From Krasilnikovozyma curviuscula (Eukaryota > Basidiomycota > Tremellomycetes > Cystofilobasidiales > Mrakiaceae), in NCBI GenBank assembly GCA_014825775.1, contig MVAQ01000125.1, forward strand, positions 1 through 60,456: a DNA stretch of 60,456 bases, written 5' to 3'. Made by a program: the position numbers and the translations under genes. The notes under the pieces are model-generated. The model was not told where the DNA came from and ran no database searches. It was given only the letters and a program-made list of their open reading frames with translations. Positions 1 to 10,930 of the stretch are shown in pieces; position 1 is the first letter of the stretch; each line of letters starts with the position of its first letter.

Positions 1-222
1 CTCTCTTACCATTCCATTTCTGTCAGATACGACGTGAAGCTGATAGAAGGCCAACGCTAAAAGAGGAACAAAGAGGAATCTCACCAGCATTCTAGCTGAT
101 CAATTCAGTAGTGTCGCCTCGTTTGTGCACGTTGTCGACGTATTCGCGTGAAGCTTATTCCCTTTGGACGTTCACACTGAGCTTTCACCCCAAATCTCAG
201 AGTCACAGATAGCGCGTTCAAG

Positions 223-1036
223 ATGTTCTGGCAGATCTCTCTGGTAACATTGATAGCTCTCTTGGTGCTAGGTAAGTGATGAAAAAAACCGGCTGGATTT
301 CTCATCCCCCAAGACGCACGCCTCCCCGCTCGACAGCAGTACTGACTACCTATTTTTCTTGGTATTGATCCTGTTCCTTCAATGATGTGGTAAAATTATA
401 GCTCTGTATCGATACAGAGATATCATTATCCCTAGGATCAAGGGTTACTTCCCTACGCTCGCAAATTACGCACCCCTCACGACTTTCGAGGACCAAGCTG
501 CCGCTGGAATGACCTCGGATGATTTTGACTTGGAAGCCAATATGTATGTCTTTCTTCTTGCTCTACTCTGAGGCAGCTAGATCTATTGCCGTGTTGTACC
601 AATGGTTGCGGACTCGTCGCTCGATTAGTACATCCTATCCGCGCCGCAGGAGTCGACGACTTGATTGCTCTGTCATTGACCATTCTTCTTCGTCACTGCG
701 ATAGATTTGGCGAAGACAGCAGAGAAGGATTGGATCCAATTGCGACGGAAGAGATACAGAAGATCATGAGAGAGAAGGGCGTTAACTTCGACCAGGCTAG
801 GCTGATCAGACACAGAAGGAGACTTGCTGAGAATGGTATTGCCGTAAGCTCGTTATTATTTTCCTTGAATCACTTACTGCGTTACTTCATCACTGGTAAG
901 ATTCTGATTTCACTTATCCTTTCCCTTGGCAATGTACCGGTTCTGTCTCCTCCCAATGGCTCTCTTTCTGGAATCGTTGGTCAAACAGCCCAACGGAATG
1001 CCACTCGACAAAAAAGCCATTACCAGGTTATCATAA
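223..1036 (+). CDS. UPF0357 (DUF2015) family small membrane protein
   Basis: Four exons join cleanly: 223-271, 402-543, 705-843 and 989-1036, giving about 125 residues. The N-terminus (FWQISLVTLIALLVLG) is a single hydrophobic anchor, followed by a short basic stretch. The C-terminal half carries the family signature, seen as DSREGLD, then IMREKGVNFDQARLIRH, then NGMPLDKKAITRL near the end. This matches the fungal UPF0357 family (yeast YCL012C type), whose members are small and of unknown function. All donors are GTAAGT/GTATGT-like and all phases agree, so the gene model is strong although no single reading frame covers it. Function is unknown; an endomembrane location is inferred from the anchor only. 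Confidence 0.85.
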
Positions 1037-1237
1037 TCAGATAACTCAACTCACCATACATTTATCCTTCATGAACCGCCTCGCCGACTTCCGAATACCC
1101 TGCCGTTCACAATTTCCCTCATTTTTCGCTGTTAGTACCTCCTCTTGAGCCCATCTTTCTCTTTGAAATTCACGCTCCGCCATATCAGTTCTTGCTTTTT
1201 ACCGTATTTGGAGAGAAGTTCATGGACAGCACTGGAG

Positions 1238-3356
1238 CTATAACAAAAAGTCTATGTTGTCTGATATCGGGATTCCATGAGCTTTAAGATACTCATCAGA
1301 CCAAAACTATCATTTCCGGGAAGAAGTTTAGAAATAAATTAGAAACCAGTTCAAGGATGAGAAACAGCGACCTTGATGAAGCCATCAACTAAGATGACTC
1401 ACTTTACTCATTCCTCTGACACCACTATCACACAAAACAGTGACAACAACCTTTCGCTCCGTTACTCCTAACTTCTCGCCTATATCGCGAACCACTCCAC
1501 CAGACTCACTCTGCCAATTCAGTCCGTGCATCTTCTTCTTATCCAGTTCTTTCAACGCCTGGACCTCTCGCACGGCCGCAACAAGGTTGACAGCGCTGGA
1601 AGAGCCGATAAACAGTCCATCGGTTTTTACGAGGAAGCGCGCCATTGCGACTGCTTCGGCATCTGTCACTCGGTAGGATGTCGAGATGATCGGTAGGCCG
1701 AGGGAGAAGTTGTGCGTCAGACGGTTGAGACCTATTCCTTCTACGACAGTGTCCACCTACAAACAAAGAAAAAATTTTCAGTCTCCTTTTGGCTGAAGAG
1801 ATTGAGAAGGGAAACAGGAACGTACTTGATGTCGGCGTTTCTTTCCTTCACTTTCTTTAGGATCGTACATGACACCATACTTGATTTTATTGAACAGGCC
1901 ACTCCCTATCGAACAGCAGCAACAAAATGAGATTGGCACAAGTTTGTGATGGTCAGAGCTTACCTTCCGGATCGGCGAGACCAACTCTGATGTCTTTATC
2001 CTTATTCTTCAAGTATCTCCCCACACCGCTAATTGTCCCACCCGTACCGGACCCACACACGAAACTATCAATTCGGCCTTTTGTTTGAGTCCAGATCTCT
2101 GGTCCAGTACCGTGGTAATGAGCTGCGAAGTTATGTGGTGATTCAAACTGATCTGCAAAGCTGAATGGGAACGTATGAGGTCAGAAAAAAGAAAGAGCGC
2201 TGTAACATTATAGGAGAATCTGATTGAACTCACAAACCTCTTGCGTCTGTTCCTTGTCTCCAGTCTACACCACCCGTCAGAACGATATCTTTCCCATCTC
2301 CAATTAGCATCTCCTCTTCTCTGACGTCGAACTTGACTTCCTTCTCGCCTTTCTCATTCGAAGCAGATGTGACCACCGGCAGTTGTTCAGCGGTGGGATT
2401 AAACTCCGATTTAATGTTGTTGTTCGGGTGAGGGGTTGCCAGAGCAGAAAGTGATGATGTTGAAGAATGAGGCGGTGTTGATGTTGTTGGTGGGCGTGGC
2501 GTAATAGATTCTTGACCAAATTCAAGAGCCTGCTGACGAGCTAGGTTAACAAACTGAGCTGGATCCACAATACTGGCTGTGTTTGGGGGTAGCAAATGTG
2601 AGCCAAAACCCCATAGGTCGAGTTTGTTCGCTGGTCAACACACCTGGTCTGACTTTCTGGACAATTCCTCCCAACACTTCGATCGCTCGAGATTTCTCAG
2701 TAGCAACATCATCAGGCATGACGATCTTGACATCATATCCCATGGCTTTGCCAACCATCGCCAGAGATATACCAGTTGAACCCATCGTTCCTTCAAAGAT
2801 GCGTGAGCCGGTGTTGGGGTGCAGAAGTCCAGACTGCTCTGCTGTCTTGACAAGATTTAATGCTACTCGATCTTTGGGTGATCCGCCTGGCGAAAGAAAC
2901 TCTGCTTTGCCCTGTAGCCGCCGTGGCGCAAAAGGACGACGAAGATGACGAGGTCAGTTGGGGGGGAATCGAGAAAAAGCGAAGAAACTCAGAATCAAGT
3001 AGACTAAATGATGAAGCGGTGAAATTTGTTCTTACAAGGATATCACAATCGAACATCTCCGAAAGACTGGTGATTCTCATTAATGGCGTGTTTCCTATCA
3101 GCCCCGTAACCCCTTCAACGATATCCGTCCCTCGAATATGGATTATCTCTTCATCAGGATCAGCAACTTGTCCCTTCTTCAGCCTCTTTCTATTCACATG
3201 CCTTCGATTCCGATCTTGAATGTAAAGGGCGAAGGAGGTCGAAGAGAGCGAGAATGTAAAGCCCAGCACCAAGCCCAAAAACAAGATCTTCGAAGGTTTT
3301 GAGAGTATAGATTGAGGCAGAATAGAGGACAAGCTTGGCCATGAAGAAGAGACCAT
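1238..3356 (-). CDS. MCY1: Membrane-anchored cysteine synthase-like protein (PLP fold type II)
   Basis: This pyridoxal-phosphate enzyme resembles the yeast YGR012W/Mcy1 'cysteine synthase 2' group, which is placed at the mitochondrial outer membrane. A hydrophobic segment (ILFLGLVLGFTFSLSS) precedes a basic linker. Catalytic landmarks follow in order: GVTGLIGNTPLMRI; FLSPGGSPKDR, whose lysine would bind PLP; GSTGISLAMVGKAMGY, the phosphate/substrate loop; GSGTGGTISGVGRYL; and DGLFIGSSSAVN. A Ser/Thr/Pro-rich insert of about 93 residues interrupts the core between NLARQQALEFGQ and FADQFE. The final exon (1238-1306) encodes FWSDEYLKAHGIPISDNIDF and a stop, joined after GVRGMSK at a GTGAGT donor. 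I chose the ATG at 3354-3356; another in-frame ATG ends at 3416. True cysteine synthase activity is not certain for this subgroup. Confidence 0.88.
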
Positions 3357-3701
3357 TTTAGCTACCTGGGGTGCCAGGATACTAGTGAGAAATCGCAATG
3401 CTTCAGAATAAGTCATTAAGAAGTACAATATAGGTGATAAATAAGCACACCTGGGTAGACGAGATACTCACAGTCCAATGGGACTGAGATAGTTACACTG
3501 GGCTCAGTAAGATTTTGGAGGTGGACGTCAGGATGAGCTTGCGAGGCAGAAAGTGAATGCGAATCTAACTCTCACTGCCATTTTCCATTTCTCTACAAGA
3601 TCTGAAAATAAGACATTCTAGGTGAGAATATCTACTTTCGCTCCATTCTGAATAGTTTTGGGACTGGTTTGTTTCCAGATTTTCAGTAGGACAGCGTGAA
3701 A
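3357..3701. promoter_or_regulatory. Shared divergent promoter, cysteine synthase-like gene / prefoldin 5
   Basis: These 345 bases separate two divergently transcribed genes and must hold both 5' leaders. A possible spliced leader for the left gene is suggested by a GTGAGT-like donor near 3472 (minus strand) and a CTAG acceptor near 3385. No unambiguous TATA box or named factor site was recognised. Confidence 0.45.
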
Positions 3702-4435
3702 ATGGCCCAGCAGATATCGGTACAGGACTTGGACGTGAAGCAGCTGATGGATGTGAAAAAACAGCTTGATGATGTACGTCTAAGCTGCCTCTGTAATTCC
3801 ATCCCTTTTTCTGACTATTGCTCTATTTTATCAGGAACTTGAACATCGTGAGTCGGTCTCGTAGCGCGAAGCCTCGCAGTCCGTTCGAATTGAGGAGTGA
3901 CCTAATATCCGTCACAATCCAGTAACGAACTCATTTGCTCAATTGAAATCAGCGCATGCTAAGTTCAAAGCCTGTGTGAGCGACGTAGCCGAGGTCAAAC
4001 CTGACAACCAGGGTGAGCTTTCCTTCGACCTCGATTGGGCCTCCACTTTCACTGATATCTTCCTACGTAGCGAAACCAATCCTTGTTCCTCTGACAGGCT
4101 CGCTATACGCTCCTGGTAAACTGACAGATTTGGAACACGTCATGATCGATGTTGGAACGGGATACTACGTAAAGAAGGTCAGTCTAACGTTGCTTGCCCT
4201 CGAACCTCATCACTTTCTACGACACTGGGGCTGAGGTTCATCATTTAATTTGTGAATGTTTGGTCATTTTATACAGACCCGAGCAGAAGCGACCGAACAT
4301 TATACCACCAAAGTCGATTTTGTCAAGAAGAGTCTGGATCAGCTACAGGCGACGATTGAAAAGAAACAAGATAACCTTAATCAAGTCATTAACCTGATAG
4401 TTCACAAGCAGAACCAACAGCAGCAGGTAGCATAG
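3702..4435 (+). CDS. GIM5: Prefoldin subunit 5 (alpha-type, GIM5)
   Basis: Prefoldin is the hexameric jellyfish-shaped chaperone that hands unfolded actin and tubulin to the CCT chaperonin in the cytosol. Five exons, 3702-3773, 3835-3847, 3923-4012, 4071-4177 and 4277-4435, give 146 residues, the usual size for this alpha subunit. An N-terminal coiled coil ([20 protein letters not shown]) leads into the beta-hairpin core with the recognisable [12 protein letters not shown] and [13 protein letters not shown], then a second coiled coil ([17 protein letters not shown]). The tail is Gln-rich. Exon 2 is only 13 nt. All phases agree. The start follows the divergent promoter directly and is the first ATG of the frame. 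Confidence 0.93.
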
Positions 4436-4577
4436 TGTGAGGCTTTTGTATTGTAAACCAACTTGCACTTGTCGCGGACGAACTACTCGCGAGCCTCGCG
4501 AAGTCTCTTCTTCAAACATGCAAGAATAATAGTATTCGAATACAACATCGTTATGAAAACTTTAATTTTGAGTGTAC

Positions 4578-6618
4578 TCAATCAACACGCCTTCTTTTCT
4601 CAGGCTCTCTGAATCTCTCCCTGCTTCTGCTCCTCTCTCGCCTCCTACCATATGAGTCATCTGTTCTCCGGTCATCTCCTCGGTCATCTCCTCGGTCATC
4701 TCCTCGGTCATCTCCTCGATCATCTCTCCTCTGATCGTAGCTACGGTGGCGGTCATCCCTTCCACCCCCACGTTGATCGTGTTTGAAGTCTTCTCGTCGA
4801 GGCGGCAGTCTGTCATCGTGATCTGTACTGCGATCATTTCCTCCACGGTATCCACCATCTATATCACGGTCACGGCCACCACCACCCCAAGATCGAGAGC
4901 CGAGTTGTGATGAGTTTGATCCCGAACCTCCTTCACCACGACCACCAGTATTGTTGAGTTGAGGACAGTCTTTACGGCGAGCAAAACACCAGACAAAGTC
5001 AACAACTATTTCAAAGAAATTTCTGAGAAAGGTGAAGAAGAAAGAAAGATGCCCTACCTCTCTTCATATGATCTCCACCACAAATAAAGCACCCACTGCC
5101 ACCACCACCTCGCTGACCGCCAAATCCACCTCCCATTTTTGGTTCTCGTCGAGTAGTATCTTGGTCTGCTAGATGTGTATACTAGAAGAACCACAAGGTG
5201 TTATTTGATGTCAGTCGAGTGGCGTTTAGAGTGCGATGATGTGAGAAGGAAACTGACCTTAGATTGACTCATTTTACCGAAGTTTTTGTTCTGCATCACT
5301 TTTGGTAACAGCGAACGATCGATCGCCGATTCCAATGGTGCTGAGTAGTCTCGTTTCAAGAGGTCATCATCCTAAAAACAAACATGAAACAAGTGGTTTG
5401 ACGTTAGACTGGGGATAAACGAAACGACAGCAAATTACAACTTCAATTACAACTTCAACTGACCTGATGGAAAGCTCCCTTGTGATAAAACTTCTCTCCA
5501 AATACTCTTTGGCTCTTTTCACCTCTCTCCTCTTTCTGCTTTTTAATATTTTCCATATCTTCACTGACTCGCTCTGCTTCAGTGAGGTTCCTCCTTCGTT
5601 CAGCTTCATCCTTCTCTTCTTCTCGTTGTAGAGCGGCTTCCTTATCTCTTTGAAGTCGACGAAGTTCTCTAAGTCTCCATTCTTCGAACTCAGCCTTGGG
5701 ATCCAAATTGTCCGTGTCGTCGATGTCTGGAATGATATCTTTGGCCTCCTCTGTCAGAACGACCGCACAGGTTTGTTAACCTCTGGTCTGTTTTTTATTC
5801 AACTGGAAAATAGATATTCAAGTCACTTACTTTCAGCAAGCTCTCGCTTGAGTGACTCTCCAACCATATCGTGACTCTCTTTCTTTCTCTTAGCCTCTTC
5901 TTCCTCAGCCTTTATCCTAGCCTCTTCAGGATCGACTTCCTTGACAAGAACTGTTTCACGTTGACGTCTAACCAAGCAAGCAAAGTCAGTCAGCCTGACA
6001 ACGGTGCCAAAAGAGCAACCACTCACTTGGGAACGAACGTCGGCCTGTACTGAATTTTCTGTTGCTCTTCTTCCTCCGAATCCGTTTCATATTCGCTGCT
6101 ATCCGACTGTTAAGAAAAAGAGGAAAAGAGGACTCGAGAAGGTCAGCATATCGGAAGCATCTGTTGAGGCTGAGCACCAACATACTTCTGCAGCAGCTGG
6201 TTTTGTCGAACCTGGCGGCCTATAAGTCGGTTTCTTTTCTTCTTCATCTGATTCTTCCTCCTCTGAAGATTCTTCCTCTTCGGATGATTCTGCAGATTCA
6301 ACAAAGGGAAGTTAGCCCTCAAATCTTACGTTAGGAAGAGAACCACAGCAACTCACCTTCCTTCTTTACTCGACCCTGCTGATCCACACCAACTCGACCT
6401 AGACTCATATGCATCTCTTTTCCTTTGCCTTTACTCACTACCCCAGCGAGATGTTTTCCAACGCCCAGCCCTGAAGTTTCCTCATCCTCGTCTTCCTGCT
6501 TGACAGCATCCTCATCCGAATCTGAGTCTGAGTCTGGTGCTGGTGCCCCCTTTCCTCCTTTTCCTTTGAAGTATCGAGCAGCTGGCAAAGCTGGTTTTGC
6601 TGCTGGCCTCGAGGACAT
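4578..6618 (-). CDS. MFAP1: MFAP1-type spliceosomal protein with C-terminal zinc knuckle and Arg/Asp-rich tail
   Basis: MFAP1 is a spliceosome component, associated with the B complex in metazoa. The N-terminus (PALPAARYFKGKGGKG) is the family start, followed by acidic Ser/Glu/Asp runs and then RPTFVPKRQRETV. The conserved C-terminal block contains EEWRLRELRRLQRDKEA, FGEKFYHKGAFHQ, DDDLLKRDYSAP, LLPKVMQNKNFGKMSQSKYTHL and ADQDTT. Human MFAP1 ends soon after that point, but this protein continues with a Gly-rich stretch, a CFICGGDHMKRDC zinc knuckle (CX2CX3HX4C, split by an intron at about 5063), a GGRG region, and an RGDD/RDDR repeat tail ending PEKRRRVD. The frame of the tail was followed to the stop at 4578-4580. 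It lies 181 bp downstream of SR140 on the same strand. Confidence 0.88.
4671..4718. repeat. Four tandem 12-bp units encoding Arg-Gly-Asp-Asp
   Basis: The unit gtcatctcctcg occurs four times head to tail without change, with a fifth degenerate unit after 4718. It lies inside the MFAP1-like gene and encodes RGDD repeats on the minus strand. Perfect identity suggests recent slippage expansion. Confidence 0.9.
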
Positions 6619-6799
6619 CCGAGAACTGATTAGCTGTATTCCTTGCTAGTTGGGCGTTCGCAGGCGACTTGCAGTCTGAAACGAAGGTCCGAAAAAGTCG
6701 CTTCTAAAAACATCACAACCAAAGATTCTTTCATATAGAAATAAACTACCCAAAGGGGTCTCAGGAAAGCGAACTGCTCGTATTCAATTAACAGTGATG

Positions 6800-9677
6800 C
6801 TACATTGGCGCCCCATCCAGATCGTCATCGACACCCATCGGTACACCATCAACATCATCATCCATAGGAGCACCATCGAGATCATCCATAGGAGCGCCGT
6901 CCATATCATCTTCCTCTGCTTCCACCATCTGGGCACTGGAGAAACCAGTTTTCTTGAACTTACTCTGGAACGCCTTTTCAACATCAATAGATGAAGCCTT
7001 GTCTGTCAAGGTTTTGGAGTCATTTTCAATTGGTTGAGCTTCATTGCGTTCGGCTGCGAGATCTTCGGGCGACTTGTAGTTAGAGAGACGGTGCCGAAGG
7101 TCTTCGAGGAAAGAAGGGTTGAAAACGATCCTGAGAGCCAAAACGAAAAAGGTCAAACCAGTCCGAATCTCAGAGTGGAAAAGTAAAGCGTACCAAGTCT
7201 CAAGTACATCCAATACAGCATTGACTTGGCCTCTGAAAGTTTCCGCACTCATTCGTCCCATCTCAATCTTGAACGAATTGTAGAGCTCTCCAAAGTGATC
7301 AAATACTTGAACCATTTTCTTCTCAAACTCCCCTCTGTACTTCCAAGCATTCGGTAGAGGAGCAGCCGAGTTTGACAATATGTCGCTGATGAGATAAAAG
7401 CGTGCAATCTTGATCGGGATTGGGGTTGAGAAGATTATGAGAGACTGTGTGATGATATGGACAATCTGAGAGAGAAGAGGGATTGTTAGACACAGTTCTT
7501 AAAATTTTAAAAATGTACTTACTTCTTCAGCAGCATCAGCTCGCTCAATAGCAAATTGCATCAGAAGTGCAATGTCACCTCTCTTTCCTGTCATACCTCT
7601 CAGCATACTCTTGAACCTTCTTCCAGCCAATTTCCCCAATTTCCCTTTCTTGACATGCTCCCGCTCAGATTCCTCTGCCGAATCGGCAGAGTAGATGGAG
7701 TTGTAGCCTTCGTCGGTGAAGTCTGGTGCTGTAGGTGTCGGGAGTCTGTATCGGGGGTCAAGACAGGACCGGAAGAAATGGTATTCTTGAATCTGTTGAA
7801 AAGAAAAAAAGGTGGTCAGAATCCCATGAGTAAAACTCTGAAATTGGGAAACTCACATTCTTATTCCACAAAAATTCAAACTTGGGATTGTTCTTCTCTC
7901 TCTCCTTTAACATATCCTCGAAGGACTTCCCATGCTGCAGGATCTTCTCCGAAACAGTTTTGATGAACTTTTCAGTTTCTGGCTTGACATCCGGCAAGCC
8001 GCTTTTCGACCGTGGCGGGGGTGAAGGGCTTCGAGATGGTGATGAGTATGAACCCGAACGCTTTCTGTAAGCCGGAGGACGATTGTAGTTGTCATGGCTT
8101 CGAGAAGGAAGATAGCGGCGGTCGTCTGGCGAATATGATCTTTCCCGTCGGTGATGTCGTTTGGGCGAACGCGAACGAGATCGGGACCTTGATCGATGTC
8201 TCTTCTCCTGCTCCACAACTGTGTTGGCAAAATGAGTGTGCCATTAGCTCAACTGGAAATGCTGACAAGAAAGTATAAAATACGATGCTCACCATACAAA
8301 GGTCTATTGGGAGTTGGGACAGCTTTACTCCATCCAACTTTCAAAACACTTTCTCCCCACTGCAAACCATCTAACTCTCTCAACCCGGTCTCAGCATCAC
8401 GTCTCTTCATATAAGCAACGAATCCAGAAAGACTAGTTTTGGGAGCCCGGGTTAGTTCTTCACCTCGAGGATACATGATTTTGACCTGAGAAAAGAGATG
8501 GATGATTAACAAATAACCACAAGCTCATCAAGGGTTGGAGGGTGAACTGACGGAACCAACAGGACCATATTTCGCAAACAACATTCCCAATGTGTTTTCA
8601 GTGACATTCGCAGGCAAGTTTCCAACGTAGAGGTTTGACGTCTGGAAAAAAAATGAATGATGGAGAGGTCAGAGCCAGTGTATCTCGAGGGCCGAGAAGA
8701 TGCTCACTGTTGGATCACCAGTTGGATGAGATCCTCTTTCTGGGCGACCATAATCTTGGATAGAGATGATTGATCAGTTAACGGACGATTCGCCATCAAA
8801 AAGTTGGGCATAAGTTTACCTGGGGCTAGCTCGGCTGAAGGGGGCAAAAGAGGTAAATCAGTCCCATGGCATCGAACATTTCAAAAAAGGTTCGAGAGAC
8901 CCACATCGTCCACCAGCTTCTCTAATAGCCTGATCCCTGCAGAGATGGAAACCGTCGCCGAGAAAGATCAGTTATCAGCTCTTACTGCGAAAAGATCCCC
9001 AAGCTAACCGACCTCTTCAGCTCCTCTAAGAACGAGTTCATCTTTTTCTTCCCACCGGCTTTGGTAGGTCTTTCCGGAGAAGGACTCCTGGGTCTTGACG
9101 AACGTGGACCTGAAGGCCCGCTCACAGCAGCATTTTCGTACGACGAGCCTCCTCCTCCAGAATTAGATGGATAACGAGAGTTGAAGTTGTATGGTGATGG
9201 ATTAGAAGATCCAGAGCCTTAAATACCATTCATGTGCACTGTCAGCTAAACGGTGTACTGCAAAAGGGGATAGGTGTGGCTCTCTCACCTGAAGCTCGAA
9301 CGAAACCGCCCCTCGAGCCACCCGGGCGTCCATCTGACCTCCCAAACGAACCGGTACTAGGCCCATCATCAGCGAAATCAGCACTGAACTCGGCAAATAC
9401 TCGAGCGTTGTCTTCCTCCTCCTGCTCTTTCTTCCTTTTCTCTGCTTCCTTCTCGAGGTCCTTCTTGGATTTTTTCTGAATGCCGTGGATGAACGTTTTG
9501 GCCTTGTTAGAGTCGAGCTTGACTGCTGGTTTCTAGAGGGTATTTCAAAAAGAAGGGGGTGTCAGGTACACTGGACTAAGCTTGGAGAGAAAGGAGAAAG
9601 TATCTCACGATGAAGGTTTCTTCGTCGTCACTCTCTCCAGCGTTGAACTTGGACAGATCCAGCTTTCTGTAGGCCAT
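6800..9677 (-). CDS. U2SURP: SR140 / U2SURP, U2 snRNP-associated SURP-motif protein
   Basis: This nuclear splicing factor links U2 snRNP with pre-mRNA and, through its CID, possibly the RNA polymerase II tail. In order: an N-terminal MAYRKLDLSKFNAGESDDEE; a Lys/Glu coiled region; a Ser/Gly/Pro-rich linker; GDPTTSNLYVGNLPANV, opening an RRM whose RNP2 is LYVGNL and RNP1 is SGFVAYM; an RS-type stretch (RHRSRSRSRSRSPKRH); a SURP domain (FIKTVSEKILQHGKSFEDM to NPKFEFLW, then EYHFFRSCLDPRY); and a CID-like helical domain (GKRGDIALLMQFAIERADAA to FNPSFLEDLRHRL). The protein ends with an acidic array of DGAPM-type motifs. There are many short introns, including a 15-nt exon at 8820-8834. The start ATG is at 9675-9677. 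Confidence 0.92.
6803..6910. repeat. U2SURP: Acidic DxDGxPM motif array at the SR140 C-terminus
   Basis: On the minus strand this stretch encodes four DGAPM or DGVPM motifs separated by Asp-rich spacers, with the last motif at the extreme C-terminus. Underlying DNA units contain related ccatcnagatcatccat-like blocks, so the array probably grew by duplication. Confidence 0.8.
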
Positions 9678-9978
9678 GGTTAGGCTCACCCCTTAATCTG
9701 TTGCTACCAACTACCCACTTAACAAGAAAGCTGTCGCCTGTCGGCGGATAGCTCGCCTCAGCGTCCAAGATCTGGACGAACGCCACTTCAGACACGTAAA
9801 ATGTGCAGCAGGGACAACTTGCACAACTGATTTTGCGAGTGGAGGAACTCACGTGAGGCTTTGGGGATAATAGCACCTTGAAAAACTGGCTGGGATCAGC
9901 TGCGCCCAAAAAACACAACGTGTACACAGTCTACTTCCTCATCTAGTCTAAAGAGCCAACCCATCTAGAACAGTACTT
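9678..9978. other. Intergenic region upstream of SR140
   Basis: These 301 bases separate the SR140 start from the stop of the next minus-strand gene. They should hold the SR140 promoter and the terminator of the phosphatase gene. I see no gene here; the open frame through it has no conserved features. Confidence 0.5.
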
Positions 9979-10930
9979 TCAAACTTGCTTGATTTGACTC
10001 TTCGCATCGCTCATTCCTTCTCCACCAGACAGATCAACACCACCGACCCATCCCGAAGCACCGCCGTCGAGCAAATGGTCGACTCCTGCAAACTGTGTCA
10101 AGGTGTCCTGTGGCCCTGAGACTGAAGAGTAGAGATTAATCAAGGTGATGGATGTATTGGGGATGATTCCGATTCGGATATCGGGCGTTGCTAAGGCGAC
10201 GTGATTTTGGGAGACGAGGTGACTAAGGAGCGCTTTCACTGGAGAGGATTTGGAAATCTGTCAGAGGTGGAAAGACCTCATTCGACAAGATAAACAAGAC
10301 TGCATCACTCACTGAACCCACCACTACAATGCAAAACAGATGGGTCCAAAGCAGGTCAACAAAGCACAGCGGCCGATTGCACTGTCAATGGAAGGCGCTA
10401 TACTTACTGAGAAACAACGGCGTAGTTACACCCGTTCCCGCTCTCTTTCAATGGCAGGATGGTATCCCTCCAGAACTTCATACCCCGCCCAACAACCATC
10501 TGCTCGTGCGTCTCAGCGTCTTTCGCAAGGGGCGGCAGTGGCTCGTTCCACTTGAGGCCCTGGTGGTTGCTCATGTATCGTTCTCTGAGCTCCGTCTTGT
10601 ATATGAGTTCGGTTGAGGATTGGCCTTGGGACTCGATCATCAACTGGGCTGTCTTTGAAGCTCGCTGCAGATCGGAAGTAAAGACCTGGGCGAACTGGAC
10701 GTTCTTGATGGCTCTTCCAAGAGCAGAGGCCTGCTCTTCACCCGTGCTGTTCAGTGGTGTATCCAACTGGCCTTGCATCACTCCTTTCGAGTTGCTAGAA
10801 ATGTGATTGAATGAGAGGGGTATCATATTATAGGCGGCAATAGCTGCTGCTCAAACGCCTCTTGTACTCACTCGTCCGTCTGGCCATGTCTGATGAAGTA
10901 AATGACAGCTTTGGGGATTGGTTGGACCAT
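9979..10930 (-). CDS. Histidine phosphatase superfamily protein (phosphoglycerate mutase-like)
   Basis: Four exons join in phase: 10872-10930, 10408-10794, 10313-10323 and 9979-10238, for 238 residues. The branch-1 histidine phosphatase active site is complete. FIRHGQTD carries the phospho-accepting histidine, followed by QLDTPLNSTGEEQA; TSDLQRASKTAQ supplies the second conserved arginine; LRERYMSNHQG supplies the acidic proton donor; and VVSHGGFMKALL supplies the second histidine. The 11-nt third exon encodes the HGGF core. The fold is shared by co-factor-dependent mutases, TIGAR-like sugar phosphatases and broad-specificity phosphatases. The short length and QG...LDTPLN pattern favour a small cytosolic phosphatase over glycolytic mutase; the substrate is not predictable. 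Confidence 0.87.

Noticed and set aside
4671..4718. Short regular repeats as a CRISPR-like array
   Set aside because: The units are contiguous 12-mers with no spacers, inside a coding tail, in a eukaryotic genome.
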